34,548 nt of DNA from the NCBI GenBank assembly GCA_963715255.1, contig CAVQRN010000012.1, positions 1-34,548 of the forward strand, given 5' to 3'. This document shows positions 8,112 to 18,328 of this stretch, piece after piece; within the stretch, counting starts at the first letter, position 1, and each line of letters begins with the position of its first letter. Source of the stretch: JAHEEL01 sp963715255. GTDB taxonomy: Bacteria; Actinomycetota; Acidimicrobiia; Spongiisociales; UBA5794. The position numbers were made by a program, and so were the translations under genes. The notes below the pieces were generated by a model that saw only the letters and a program-made list of their open reading frames with translations, was not told the origin of the DNA and searched no databases.

Positions 8112-10129
8112 TCCGGCGGCCAGGGCGGCCGAACTGCGCGCCTTCCTGAGGGAGCACAACTACCGCTATCACGTCCTCGACGAACCCGCGATCTCCGACA
8201 TCGAATTCGACGAGGCGTTCCGGGAGCTGCAGGCGATCGAAGCCGCCCATCCGGAAGTGGTCGTCGCCGACTCGCCGACGCGGGCAGGTCGGCGGTCCGG
8301 TCTCGGATGCGTTCGCGCCGGTCACGCATCGGGAGCGCATGTTCTCGCTCGACAACGTCGAGAGCCTCGAGGATCTCGAAGCGTGGCGGGCCCGTCTCGT
8401 GCGTCTCCTCGATCGCGAACCTTCCGGGTATTCGTGTGAACTCAAGATCGACGGGCTTGCCATCTCCCTCACCTACGAGGAGGGTCATCTGGTTCGAGCG
8501 GCGACCCGCGGGGACGGGACTACCGGTGAGGACATCACCGCAAACGTCAGGACGATCGACAACGTGCCTCTCGTGCTGCTGGGCGACGCCCCAGCCGTCG
8601 TCGAGGTGCGTGGGGAGATCTACATGCCGGTATCGGCGTTCAACGAGCTCAACGAACGACAGGCGGCGGACGGCAAACCACCCTACGTGAACCCACGGAA
8701 CACGGCGGCCGGCTCGGTCCGGCAGAAGGACCCGGCGGCGACCGCCTCGCGGCGCCTCATGCTGTGGGCCTATCAGGTCGGATTCCTCGAAGGCGGGCCG
8801 ACACCGGCTTCGCACACCGAGCAGATGTCCTGGATCTCGGATCTCGGTCTTCCGGTCAACCCGGAGAACCGTTCCGTGGACACCATCGAAGCGGTCGAGG
8901 CGTACGTCCGGGCCGCTGAAGAGCAGCGCCACACCCATGACTACGACACCGACGGGATCGTCATCAAAGTCGATTCGCTCGTCGATCAACGCGACGTGGG
9001 ATTCACGGCGAAGAGTCCACGTTGGGCGGTCGCATACAAGCTCCCACCGGAGGAGAAGACGACGACGCTCCTCGACATCAAGATCAACGTCGGACGCACG
9101 GGTGCCGTCACCCCGTACACGGTCCTCGACCCGGTCTTCGTCGGTGGCGTCACGGTTACGAACACGACGCTTCACAACGAGAGCGACCTCCACCGCAGGA
9201 ACGTCCGGCCAGGAGACACCGTCATCGTCCGACGAGCCGGCGATGTGATCCCCGAAATCGTCGGACCGGTGCTCTCAAAGCGTCCGAAAGGTCTTCCCGA
9301 GTGGCACATGCCCGAGTATTGCCCCTTCTGCGGCCATCCGATCGTGCTCACGGAAGGGGAAGCCAAAGCCAAGTGCACGGGTGGTTATGAATGCCCGAGT
9401 CGGCTCCGTGAGTATCTCGCCCATTTTGCCGGGAGGGGGGCGATGGACATCGAAGGTCTCGGCTACAAGACCGTTGACCTGCTCCTCACCGAGGGTCTCG
9501 TTCGCGACCCTGCAGATGTGTTCACGCTGAAGCCCGACGATCTTCTCGGCCGCGAGGGTTGGGGTGAGATCTCCGTGGCGAATCTCCTCGCCGCCATCGA
9601 CGGGGCGAAGGATCGGGAGGTTGGAAGATTGCTCACCGGATTCGGCATCGATCACGTTGGTGGCACGGTGGCGCGGGTCCTAGCCCGTCGCTTCGGGAGC
9701 ATTGACGCCCTGTCGTCTGCCACCGAGGACGACATCACGGAGATCGACGGGATCGGGCCGGAGATCGCAGGATCAGTCGTCGGGTGGTTCGGAGACGAAG
9801 AGAACATTCGGCTCATCGAGAAGATGAGAAGTGCCGGCGTGCGCATGAACGACCCATTCGTCGAGGACGAGGGGAGCAACGTTCTCGAAGGGGTCACTGT
9901 GGTCATCACCGGATCGCTCGACGGCTACTCGCGATCTGAGGCGAAGGCCGCCGTTGAGGATCGCGGAGGGAAGGTCACCGGATCCGTGTCGGGGAAGACG
10001 ACCGCCCTGATCGCCGGTGCTTCACCAGGCTCGAAGATGACCAAGGCCGTTGATCTCGGTGTCCCGGTCCTCGACGAGGCACGGTTCACCCGTCTCCTCG
10101 AAGAAGGCCCGGCCTCGCTCGAAGTCTGA
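8104..10129 (+). CDS. ligA: NAD-dependent DNA ligase LigA; one frame break
   Basis: LigA seals nicks in replication and repair with NAD+ as cofactor. The ATG at 8104 starts MADPAARAAELRAFLREHNY, the adenylation-domain Ia helices, then DSPTRA. One extra base near 8289 shifts the frame, and it resumes VGGPVSDAFAPVTHRERMFSLDN. The adenylated Lys is in CELKIDGLA (restored Lys114). The OB-fold, the four-Cys zinc finger (CPFCG...CTGGYECPSR), HhH repeats and a C-terminal BRCT domain (TVVITGSLDGYSR) all follow. Restored length is 674 residues, normal for the family. LigA is essential in most bacteria, so the break is probably a sequence error. The next gene is convergent across a hairpin at 10158-10180. 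Confidence 0.93.
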
Positions 10130-10157
10130 TCCGCCGCTCAGCGGGCACGCGACTTCT

Positions 10158-10180
10158 GTCCCCTCACTGCGTGTGGGGAC
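10158..10180. terminator. Hairpin between convergent ligA and a membrane-protein gene
   Basis: GTCCCCTCAC, loop TGC, GTGTGGGGAC forms a 10-position stem with one T-T mismatch. It lies 28 bases after the ligA stop and 40 bases past the end of the minus-strand gene. No clear T run follows, so factor-independent termination is uncertain. Confidence 0.45.
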
Positions 10181-10219
10181 GGTAGATGGCGACGAGTACA
10201 CCCTGCGATGTCGGGTCGC

Positions 10220-10678
10220 TCAGGCGGCGAGCAGACCGAGGGCGACGACGACGGCGAGGAACACCGGGATTAGGGCGGCCCAGGTCGGAGCTACGGCGCG
10301 CGAGACAACGGGGGTGAGCAGGCCGACGGAGAGGAAGATCACGCCGGCAACCAGGGCGGTGTAGGTGAACCAGCCGCCGCCGGCCGTCCACTCGATGATC
10401 GCGAGCGTCGACAGGACGACGACGAGAGCGGCGACCATCGCAATGACGAAGGTTCTCGCTCCGTTCGGAGTTGCTCTCACACGTCGCCACACCATCCCGG
10501 ACAGCGCACCGATGATCATCGCGATGACGGTCACCGTCAGCGGATTCGCGACGGTGTCGTTCGGGCTGGTGACCGGCAGGGAGATGAGTGACGCCGCGAT
10601 CGCGCCAACAGAACCGGCCGCGAGTCCGGCTACCGTCGGGTTCAGTGTCCTCGGGTCGTAGATGTAATCCTCGGCCAT
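10220..10678 (-). CDS. Small multi-pass membrane protein, unknown function
   Basis: This 152-residue protein has a short polar start (MAEDYIYDPRTLNP) and about five hydrophobic segments (near residues 17-35, 47-65, 73-93, 102-122 and 131-151). I do not recognise a family. Its ATG is preceded by AGGAG with good spacing, and the upstream minus-strand gene ends only 16 bases before it, so the two probably form a two-gene operon. Nothing in it suggests transport or catalysis. It is convergent with ligA. Confidence 0.65.
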   Translation of the reverse strand: MAEDYIYDPRTLNPTVAGLAAGSVGAIAASLISLPVTSPNDTVANPLTVTVIAMIIGALSGMVWRRVRATPNGARTFVIAMVAALVVVLSTLAIIEWTAGGGWFTYTALVAGVIFLSVGLLTPVVSRAVAPTWAALIPVFLAVVVALGLLAA

Positions 10679-10694
10679 GGCGGTCTGCTCCTGT

Positions 10695-11096
10695 CTACTG
10701 GGTCCGGAAACTCCACACGAAGGATCCCGGACCGGGGAGGCCGCTCACGCGGTCCCACACCGCAGAGACTACGTGGAATCCCGGCGTCCATTCCTCGATC
10801 GCCTTGCCCGCGCCGGGTTCGAAAACGTGAAGTCCCGTCGCCTCCGTCCAGATGACTTGATCGTCGGGGATCACGATGTCGTCGATTGTGAGGTGAGCCA
10901 GGTAGCCGACCTCGAGATCGAGGATCACACGTGGCTCGCCGAACATGAGGCTCCCGTCGGCCGGTTCGACGCGTTCGAGCGGCGGTTCGAGACCTCCGCC
11001 GCTGCCCGACGGCGCGAACAAGACGGCACCCACAACGACGGCGATGAACGCGAGGCCGAGGAGGAGGAGGATCACGCGGTAGGCGGTGCGACTCAT
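10695..11096 (-). CDS. Membrane-anchored protein with Ig-like/CopC-like domain, unknown function
   Basis: From the ATG at 11096 the 133-residue product has one N-terminal membrane segment (residues 7-29, ending VGAVLFAPSGSGGG). An extracytoplasmic beta-rich domain of about 100 residues follows (RVEPADGSLMFGEPRVILDLEVG, later VSAVWDRVSGLPGPG and WSFRT). The opening PADGS and the closing SG...G-SF-WSF pattern resemble bacterial Ig-like or CopC-type sandwich domains, but the match is weak. There is no lipobox Cys. A TACGAT box lies ten bases upstream of the ATG. It is divergent from dapC across 93 bases and is likely co-transcribed with the membrane protein after it. The reading frame runs open further upstream, but into dapC coding sequence, so that extension was rejected. 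Confidence 0.6.
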   Translation of the reverse strand: MSRTAYRVILLLLGLAFIAVVVGAVLFAPSGSGGGLEPPLERVEPADGSLMFGEPRVILDLEVGYLAHLTIDDIVIPDDQVIWTEATGLHVFEPGAGKAIEEWTPGFHVVSAVWDRVSGLPGPGSFVWSFRTQ

Positions 11097-11177
11097 GTTC
11101 TGCAGGATCGTAGGCCACTGGACGTTTCTCGTCCCGCGGTGCTCCCACCAGGAGTTGCAGTGCGTCCGGTGACGGTT

Positions 11178-11183
11178 GAGACT
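11178..11183 (+). promoter_or_regulatory. Possible leaderless -10 box (dapC)
   Basis: GAGACT is followed by six bases and the ATG at 11190. The conserved A at position 2 and T at position 6 fit, but the first T does not. This is weaker than the other examples. Confidence 0.3.
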
Positions 11184-11189
11184 ATCGAC

Positions 11190-12341
11190 ATGCGACTCAA
11201 CCCCACCTTCGCCGAGCTTGGTGACTATCCAATCGCCCGCATTCAGATGCGAGCCAGGGACCGGCGCGACGCCGGACTCCCGGTGCTCGACTTCTCGATC
11301 GGTGATCCCCGCGAACCGACTCCACAGTTCATTGTCGACGCGCTTCGCGATTCTGTTCCGGTCGTGTCCCAGTACCCGACGGCCGCGGGCCTCATCGAGT
11401 TGCGGCGGGTGATCGCCGGATATGTGCGTCGGCGGTTCGATGTCGAGGTCGATCCCGAGACACAGGTCATTCCAACGAGCGGCGCGAAAGAAGCGATCTT
11501 CAATACGCCGTTCGCGTTCATCGATCGGGAAGCCGGAGACGGAGTCATCTATCCGACCCCCGGCTACCCGGTCTACGACCGAGGCTCGTTGTTCGCCGGT
11601 GCGAAGCTGTTCCCGATCGAGCTCTCCGGCGACTTCGTGCTCCGGGCCGAGCAGATCCCGGATGAGGCATGGGATCGATCCCGTCTCGTCTGGACGTGCT
11701 CTCCTCACAACCCGGCCGGATCCGTCTCGACGCTCCAGGACATCGCGGGTCTCTACGTGCGAGCCGTCGACGCCGACGCGTTGCTGCTGTCGGACGAGTG
11801 TTACGCGGACATCTACGAGGAGGACGTCTACCCGGAAGGACCGATGTCAATCCTCCAGGTTGCCGGCGAAGGTAGCCCCGGCGCTCTCTCCTATCTGAGT
11901 CTTTCGAAACGATCGGGGATGACGGGCTATCGATCAGGTGCCATCGTTGGCGATCCCGAAGCCATCGCCGCTTTGAAGGCGCTGCGAGCCACGACGGGGA
12001 CCGCATCTCCGGAGTTCGTCCAGGGGGCGGCCATCGCTGCCTGGAGCGATGATGATCACACGAACGAGCGGCGGGCGATCTTCACGGAGAAACGTCGAAT
12101 TCTGCGTGCCGCATTCGACGATCTTGGATTTGAGACGGTCGCGTCGCATGCCGGCCTGTATCTCTGGATTCGGGTGGACGACGACATGGCATTCACCGAC
12201 CGGCTCCTGGAGGACGGCATCGTCGTGTCTCCCGGCCGTTTCTTCGGTCCGGGGGGCGAGGGGTTTATTCGGCTGGCGCTCGTCCCGACGGTCGAGGAGT
12301 GTGCCGTCGCCGCCGACACCCTCCGAGCGCTCCTCGGTTAG
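11190..12341 (+). CDS. dapC: Succinyldiaminopimelate transaminase, aminotransferase class I/II
   Basis: The 383-residue PLP enzyme is of fold type I. It has LDFSIGDPREPTP near the N-terminus, YPTAAGLIELR, TSGAKEAIFN, YPTPGYPVY, SPHNPAGS, SDECYADIY, and the PLP Lys in SLSKRSGMTGYRSG. C-terminal GLYLWIRV and FFGPGGEGFIRLAL complete the fold. These fit DapC-type transaminases, which make N-succinyl-LL-diaminopimelate from the keto form. The assignment is strengthened by dapD and dapE directly after it on the same strand. The true start is the ATG at 11190; the frame is open further upstream but there it overlaps the divergent gene. Other aminotransferase roles cannot be excluded from sequence alone. 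Confidence 0.85.
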   Translation: MRLNPTFAELGDYPIARIQMRARDRRDAGLPVLDFSIGDPREPTPQFIVDALRDSVPVVSQYPTAAGLIELRRVIAGYVRRRFDVEVDPETQVIPTSGAKEAIFNTPFAFIDREAGDGVIYPTPGYPVYDRGSLFAGAKLFPIELSGDFVLRAEQIPDEAWDRSRLVWTCSPHNPAGSVSTLQDIAGLYVRAVDADALLLSDECYADIYEEDVYPEGPMSILQVAGEGSPGALSYLSLSKRSGMTGYRSGAIVGDPEAIAALKALRATTGTASPEFVQGAAIAAWSDDDHTNERRAIFTEKRRILRAAFDDLGFETVASHAGLYLWIRVDDDMAFTDRLLEDGIVVSPGRFFGPGGEGFIRLALVPTVEECAVAADTLRALLG

Positions 12342-12379
12342 TACCTCTCCGAGCCCAGGGTTCGCAGAGCACATCGGCG

Positions 12380-12385
12380 TAGAAT
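12380..12385 (+). promoter_or_regulatory. -10 box of a predicted leaderless promoter (dapD)
   Basis: TAGAAT is followed by seven bases and the ATG at 12393, in the 51-base gap after dapC. It suggests dapDE have their own transcript. Confidence 0.5.
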
Positions 12386-12392
12386 CCCCCGC

Positions 12393-13199
12393 ATGAACGA
12401 CCGAGAACTGATTGAAGCGGCATACGCCGACCTCTCCCTCCTCTCCGGGGCGACCGATGCGGTCCACCGAACCATCGCGACACTCGACGCGGGAGAGATT
12501 CGCGTCGCTGAGAAGATCGACGGCGACTGGGTTGTGAATGCCTGGGTGAAGGAAGCGATCATGCTCTACTTCCGCATCACCGAGGTACGGACGATGAAGG
12601 CCGGGCCGTTCGAGTACCACGACAAGATCCCGACCAAGACCGGCCTGCACGAAGCCGGCATCCGTGTTGTCCCGCCCGGCACCGTGCGATACGGAGCCTT
12701 CTGCGAACCGGGCGTCGTCGTGATGCCGGGCTATGTGAACATCGGCGCCTACGTGGGATCCGGCACCATGGTCGACACGTGGGCGACCGTTGGTTCCTGC
12801 GCACAGATCGGGCGCGACGTCCACCTCTCCGGCGGTGTCGGAATCGGCGGTGTGCTCGAACCTGCCGGCGCACGCCCCGTCATCATTGAAGACGGGGCGT
12901 TCATCGGCAGTCGCTCGATCGTCGTCGAGGGCGTCATCGTCGAAGCCGGCGCAGTTCTCGGCGCCAACACGACGCTGTCCGCGTCGATACCGATCATCGA
13001 CGTCACCGGCAGCGAACCGGTCGAGATCAGGGGAAGGGTCCCGGCCAACGCGATCGTGGTTCCCGGAGCCAGGGCAAAGGAGTTCCCGGCAGGCACCTAC
13101 CACCTGCAGGCACCGCTCTTGATCGGCTATCGGTCGGAGACGACTGATCAGAAGACATCGTTGAACGACGCGCTCCGGACGTTCGAGGTGGAGGTATGA
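12393..13199 (+). CDS. dapD: 2,3,4,5-tetrahydropyridine-2,6-dicarboxylate N-succinyltransferase, E. coli-type
   Basis: DapD succinylates tetrahydrodipicolinate using succinyl-CoA, in the cytoplasmic lysine/DAP pathway. The 268-residue protein closely follows the proteobacterial form: RVAEKIDGDWVVNAWVKEA, RVVPPGTVRYGAF, then the hexapeptide left-handed beta-helix with YVNIGAYVGSGTMVDTWATV, GSCAQIGRDVHLSGGVGIGGVLEP, and IIEDGAFIGSRS...VVEGVIVEAG. This differs from the longer, divergent DapD of Mycobacterium (Rv1201c). The C-terminus (LLIGYRSETTDQKTSLNDALRTFEVE) also keeps the E. coli plan. The stop overlaps dapE in ATGA, so the two are translationally coupled. Confidence in function is high. 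Confidence 0.94.
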   Translation: MNDRELIEAAYADLSLLSGATDAVHRTIATLDAGEIRVAEKIDGDWVVNAWVKEAIMLYFRITEVRTMKAGPFEYHDKIPTKTGLHEAGIRVVPPGTVRYGAFCEPGVVVMPGYVNIGAYVGSGTMVDTWATVGSCAQIGRDVHLSGGVGIGGVLEPAGARPVIIEDGAFIGSRSIVVEGVIVEAGAVLGANTTLSASIPIIDVTGSEPVEIRGRVPANAIVVPGARAKEFPAGTYHLQAPLLIGYRSETTDQKTSLNDALRTFEVEV

Positions 13200-14236
13200 G
13201 CCTCGAAGAAACGCTCGTCGAGCTCATCAACATTCCATCGGTCATAGGGGACGAGGAGGAGATCACTACTGCAATCGAGTTCCGTCTCGCGGCGGTTCGA
13301 CCTGTCACACGGCTCGGCAACGGTCTCGTCGTCGGTGAACCCACCGGCAAGCCGATCATCGTTCTGTACGGACACACCGACACCGTCCCCGAACAAGACA
13401 ACGGGACGGCCAATGTTCACGGCGAACGCATCTACGGACTCGGGGCTTCCGACATGAAGGCCGGCATCGCCGCGATGGTGCACCTGCTCGAAACTCCCGA
13501 CGTCATCGAAGGCCCATACGACGTGGTCGGCGTCTTCTATGACAAGGAAGAGGGTCCTTCGGCCGAGAACGGGCTCGAGGACGTCCTCGACGCGGTGCCC
13601 TGGCTCGCCGACGCCGAATTCTCGATCGTTCTCGAACCAACCGATCTCAACCTCGAATTGGGCTGCAACGGCGCGATGAACGCCGACATCGTCTTCAACG
13701 GCCACTCCGCCCACAGCGCTCGGCCGTGGCTCGGGGAGAACGCGGTGACGAAGGCCGGTGTTTGGCTCGCCGAGATGCACAATCGCCGTCCTGAGTCAAC
13801 CGAGATCGCCGGTCTCGAGTACCGGGAGGTCTTCTCAGTGACGAAGGCATCAGGAGGGATCGCCAACAACGTGCTGCCATCCCGTTTCACGCTCAATCTC
13901 AACTATCGCTTCCCACCGATCTACGACCTGGAGGAAGCTGAGGCTCGGCTCCGAGACGTCGCTTCCGCGGCCGACGAGATCCTGATCACGGATCGGGCCC
14001 CGGCCGGAACGATCCCCGAGGGGAATCCACACCTCGACCGGCTCGAAGAACTCGTCGGTGGAGCGAAGACGGCGAAGCAGGGATGGACCGACGTTGCTCG
14101 CCTCACCGGACGCGGCATCCCGGCCGTCAACTACGGTCCCGGCGAAGTCGCCCAAGCGCACCAGATGGCCGAGTCGGTGCCGAGCGAGAACCTTGGGATC
14201 GTCTTCGAGGTGCTGCACGAATTCCTGACGACGTGA
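13196..14236 (+). CDS. dapE: Succinyl-diaminopimelate desuccinylase, M20 family
   Basis: DapE hydrolyses N-succinyl-LL-DAP to LL-DAP and succinate with two metal ions. The 346-residue protein has the M20 metal set: His60 and Asp62 in YGHTDTVP, bridging Asp86 in GASDMKAG, Glu118/Glu119 in DKEEGP, a later Glu/Asp in LEPTD, and the C-terminal His in EVAQAHQMAE. The dimerisation lid region (GHSAHSARPWLGENA) lies between. The ATG overlaps the dapD stop. M20 enzymes include many aminoacylases, but the coupling to dapD and the nearby dapC fix the likely substrate. Confidence 0.92.
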   Translation: MSLEETLVELINIPSVIGDEEEITTAIEFRLAAVRPVTRLGNGLVVGEPTGKPIIVLYGHTDTVPEQDNGTANVHGERIYGLGASDMKAGIAAMVHLLETPDVIEGPYDVVGVFYDKEEGPSAENGLEDVLDAVPWLADAEFSIVLEPTDLNLELGCNGAMNADIVFNGHSAHSARPWLGENAVTKAGVWLAEMHNRRPESTEIAGLEYREVFSVTKASGGIANNVLPSRFTLNLNYRFPPIYDLEEAEARLRDVASAADEILITDRAPAGTIPEGNPHLDRLEELVGGAKTAKQGWTDVARLTGRGIPAVNYGPGEVAQAHQMAESVPSENLGIVFEVLHEFLTT

Positions 14237-14271
14237 CGGAGCAAACCGGGAACGGTCCTGTCGGCGTTCAG

Positions 14272-14277
14272 TACCCT
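14272..14277 (+). promoter_or_regulatory. -10 box upstream of the ABC exporter operon
   Basis: TACCCT would start transcription near 14284. That leaves a leader of about 21 bases containing AGAGGGG (14291-14297) before the GTG at 14305. Confidence 0.4.
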
Positions 14278-14304
14278 TCTCGGTGAGAGGAAGAGGGGTT
14301 GCCG

Positions 14305-15239
<935 letters not shown>

Positions 15240-15243
<4 letters not shown>

Positions 15244-16412
15244 TAGGGGCCGCGTTCACGATCACGGCGAAGGACCTGAAGGAGCGGTTCCGCGACCGAT
15301 CGGCGATCATGCTCGCCGTTGTCGTTCCTCTCGGTCTCGCGTTCATCTTGAACCTGACGCTCGGACCCGTGACCGAGCAGTCATTCAGTACCGAAATCGC
15401 GGTCCACGACGCCGACGGCGGTCCCATCGCGGCCGGATTCGGCGAGATGCTCGCCGGTGTCGAACGAGAAGGATTCGTAGTCGTCACCGACGTCGCGACG
15501 GCGGCGGGGGCCCGGGCGCTTGTCGACGATCACAGTGTCTCAACGGCCTATCTGTTGCATGATGGGTTGTCGGAGTCGGTGGCTGCGAACGAGGAGGCGA
15601 CGATCGTTGTCGTCGTAGATCCGGACCAGCCGATCGGTTCGCAGGTGGGCGCGGCGCTCGCCGACGGATTCGCATCGGAGGTGAACGCCGTCCAACTCTC
15701 GGTCGCCACCGCACTTGCGTTGGGCGCCGACGACCCTGCAGAGCTCGTCGCAGAAGCTCAGGGAGCGGCGTCGTCGATCTCGCTTGCCGACGCACAGACC
15801 GAGGGGCGCGGCTTCGATTTCTCCACCTTCTACGCCACAGGGATCGCCGTCTTCTTCATGTTCTTCACGGTCCAATTCGGCGTACTCAGTATCATCGACG
15901 AGCGCGAGAACGGGACGATGCCCCGCCTGTTGGTCGCCCCAATCTCGAAGCAGTCGATCCTCGTCGGAAAGTTGCTCGGTTCATTCCTGGTAGGTGTCGC
16001 GAGCACCGTTGTCCTGTGGCTCTCTACGACGCTGCTCATGGGGGCCGAGTGGGGTGGATCGCTGATCGTCATCATTCTCATCGCGGCCGGCGTCACAGCA
16101 GCCATGGGGCTTACCGCAGCGATCGCGACCTTCACCAGGACCGCCGAACAAGCGGGAGCTATCACCGTGTTCGTGGTCGTTGTCTTCGGCGTGCTCGGTG
16201 GCACGTTCTTCCCGGTGTCACGAGTCTCCGGGGTGTTCTCCGCGATCAGTCGAGTGACACCGCACTTCTGGCTGATGGACGGATTCCAACGTTCGTCGGC
16301 GGGGGAGGGGATCGTTGACGTCCTCCCGGCGCTCGGCGCGATCCTGGCTTTCGCGATCATCTTCGGGTCGATCGGACTGCTCCGTGCCCGCGATCTGGTC
16401 AGGCACCAATGA
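15240..16412 (+). CDS. ABC-2 type exporter permease, subunit 1
   Basis: This 390-residue membrane protein has the ABC-2 membrane plan. One membrane segment (about 22-42) is followed by a large extracytoplasmic domain (about 45-195), then five membrane segments (about 197-219, 244-268, 273-297, 307-325, 360-381). The motif ERENGTMPRLLVAP after the second segment is typical of this family, and GTFFPVSRVSG / TPHFWLMDGFQ close the domain. It starts at the GTG overlapping the ATPase stop and its stop overlaps the next permease ATG. It likely pairs with subunit 2 as a heterodimeric channel. Confidence 0.88.
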
Positions 16413-17560
16413 AAACCCTCACGATCGCCTCGAACAGCCTCCGCCGTCTCTTCCGGGACCGGACCAACATCTTCTTCATCTTCGTCCTGCCGATCGTGCT
16501 CATCCTTGTTCTCGGGCTTGTGTTCGGTACCGGGTTCACATCACGGGTGGCGCTGATCACCCCCGACGGTGACGACCTTGCCGGCGAGATCGCTGATCGC
16601 ATTTCGGCGTCGACCGCGTTCGAGACGATCGACGTTGACGACGTGGAGGCAGCGCGGACTCGACTTCGGCGCAACGACATTGATGCTGTGATCGTGATAC
16701 CGGACGGCTACCGCGACGCTCTTCTCGACGGAGATTCCGTCGAGATCGCCTACTACTCGACGCCGAGCGGCGGGGGTTTCGACGTTCGTTCGGTGGTCGA
16801 GGCGGCGATCGCAGAGCAGGGGTCGGTGATCCGAGCCGCACGCTTCGCTGCCGAAACGACCGGCACCGACCCGGCAACGGCACGGGAGACCGCCCGGCTG
16901 GTCCAGGGGTCGATCGCCACCATCGGTACCGAACTCGAGGGCGAAGCGAGCAGTGGGAGCGGCGGGCAGTTCGACCTCGGCGCGGCGCAACAGTTGCTCC
17001 TCTTCATGTTCCTCACCGCCCTCACGTCATCGACGGCGCTCATCCAGTCGCGCCGGCTCGGCGTCTCCCACCGCATGCTCTCAACGCCCACGACGGCGGG
17101 TACGATCATCGGGGGAGAGACCCTGGGACGCTTCCTCGTCGTGATGCTCCAAGGCGTCTTCATCGTCATTGCCGCAGGAGTGCTGTTCGACGTGGAGTGG
17201 GGCGACCCCGTGGCTGCCATCCTCGTCGTGACGGCATTCGCACTGACAGGAACCGGGGCGGGAATGCTGCTCGGTTCGGCCTTCTCGAACGAGCAGCAGG
17301 CAGGGGGGGTCGCCATCTTCGGGGCATTGATGCTGGCGGCGCTCGGCGGATCGATGGTGCCGCTCGAGATCTTCCCCGACACGATGGTCACGATCGCTCA
17401 CTTCACCCCTCACGCTTGGGGGAACGACGCGTTCGCGACGCTGATCCGACACAGTGGCGGCGTCGCCGATATTGCGACGGAACTCGCGGTGCTGACCGCC
17501 TATGGGCTCGCGCTGGTGGCCCTGTCGTCCGCGATGTTTCGAAGGAGTCTCACCCGCTGA
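16409..17560 (+). CDS. ABC-2 type exporter permease, subunit 2
   Basis: This 383-residue protein has the same plan as the gene before it: a membrane segment at about 20-42, an extracytoplasmic domain (about 43-190), and segments at about 193-213, 240-260, 266-290, 299-318 and 356-376. Instead of ERENGT it has QSRRLGVSHRMLSTPTTAG at the equivalent place, so the two permeases have diverged after duplication. GGSMVPLEIFPDTM and FTPHAWGNDAF match the family C-terminus. Its last 11 bases overlap the 3' end of the convergent YczE-like gene. Confidence 0.87.
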   Translation: MKTLTIASNSLRRLFRDRTNIFFIFVLPIVLILVLGLVFGTGFTSRVALITPDGDDLAGEIADRISASTAFETIDVDDVEAARTRLRRNDIDAVIVIPDGYRDALLDGDSVEIAYYSTPSGGGFDVRSVVEAAIAEQGSVIRAARFAAETTGTDPATARETARLVQGSIATIGTELEGEASSGSGGQFDLGAAQQLLLFMFLTALTSSTALIQSRRLGVSHRMLSTPTTAGTIIGGETLGRFLVVMLQGVFIVIAAGVLFDVEWGDPVAAILVVTAFALTGTGAGMLLGSAFSNEQQAGGVAIFGALMLAALGGSMVPLEIFPDTMVTIAHFTPHAWGNDAFATLIRHSGGVADIATELAVLTAYGLALVALSSAMFRRSLTR

Positions 17561-18173
17561 CCGGAGTGACGGTCGGGATCACCGAGAGTCGTTTGAGGAA
17601 GTACTGCACCAGCGGTCCCATTCCGAAGGCGAACACCACCGTCCCGACGCCGACCGTGCCACCGAGCAGCCAGCCCGCTACGAGGACGGTGATTTCGATC
17701 CCGGCCCGGTTCCAGGCAATCGGGATGCCTCGGCGAGCCAGTCCCGTCATCAGGCCGTCGCGTGGGCCGGGGCCGAGCCCGGCGCCGATGTAGAACCCCG
17801 AGCCGATCGCAACGATCGCCACGCCGCCGAGCATCGCAGTCCACCGGAGAGCGATGTGATCGAGGGTTTCGGGAAGGATGAGGAGCATCCCGTCGAGGAC
17901 GAGTCCGATCACGATTGCGTTCGCGACGGTCCCGATGCCGATGCGTTCCTTGAGCGGAATCCACATCAGGAGGACGGCGAACCCGGTAATGATGACCATC
18001 GTTCCGATCGGGATCCCGGTGTGAATGGAGATCCCCTGGTGAAGGACGTCCCAAGGAGAGAGGCCGAGGTCGGCGACGACCATCAACGCCAAGCCGATGC
18101 CGAAGAGCACCAACCCGAACATGAGCCGCGCGAGGCGCGGTCCGAGTTCGTGGAGAGGAGGGAGAGGGAGCAC
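17550..18173 (-). CDS. YczE/YitT-like integral membrane protein
   Basis: This 207-residue multi-pass protein contains GIGLALMVVADLGLSPWDVLHQGISIHTGIPIG in pieces typical of the YczE group, plus GSGFYIGAGLGPGPRDGLMTGL and a late IEITVLVAGWLLGGTVGVGT. About five membrane segments are visible. The role of this group is not established, though members often sit beside transcription regulators. It starts with the GTG at 18173 (VLPLPPLHELGPR), six bases after a TACCCT -10 box. The 3' end overlaps the second ABC permease on the other strand. No functional link to the exporter is implied, as they are convergent. Confidence 0.72.
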   Translation of the reverse strand: MLPLPPLHELGPRLARLMFGLVLFGIGLALMVVADLGLSPWDVLHQGISIHTGIPIGTMVIITGFAVLLMWIPLKERIGIGTVANAIVIGLVLDGMLLILPETLDHIALRWTAMLGGVAIVAIGSGFYIGAGLGPGPRDGLMTGLARRGIPIAWNRAGIEITVLVAGWLLGGTVGVGTVVFAFGMGPLVQYFLKRLSVIPTVTPVSG

Positions 18174-18179
18174 CGGACC

Positions 18180-18185
18180 AGGGTA
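18180..18185 (-). promoter_or_regulatory. -10 box of a predicted leaderless promoter (YczE-like gene)
   Basis: On the minus strand TACCCT is followed by six bases and the GTG at 18173. This is the same geometry seen at the nfu, meaB, gatC and ilvE starts. Confidence 0.5.
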
Positions 18186-18268
18186 GAGGTGTTCGGTGGG
18201 TCAGCAGGTCGGCAGGCCCGGGGATCGACTGAGAAGCTGAGGGATACCTAGCCGGCCCAGACGCCGAA

Positions 18269-18306
18269 GGCCCGCACGTCCTGTGGGTACGGATGGCGTG
18301 CGGGCC
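18269..18306. terminator. Inverted repeat downstream of hsp20
   Basis: GGCCCGCACG and CGTGCGGGCC form a perfect 10-base-pair stem with an 18-base loop, 22 bases beyond the hsp20 stop on the minus strand. No T run follows. It may stabilise or end the hsp20 transcript. Confidence 0.45.
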
Positions 18307-18328
18307 TCGTTGATCGGCGACTCCCGAC

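Noticed and set aside
7745..9193. 482-residue open frame on the minus strand opposite the MetE-like gene and ligA
   Set aside because: It is a shadow in GC-rich DNA. It runs antisense across well-identified genes, has biased composition (Arg, Asp, Val) and no recognisable motif.
10677..11189. Upstream extension of dapC by about 170 residues
   Set aside because: It overlaps the whole divergent Ig-like gene, has no homology to aminotransferases, and the ATG at 11190 begins the fold correctly.
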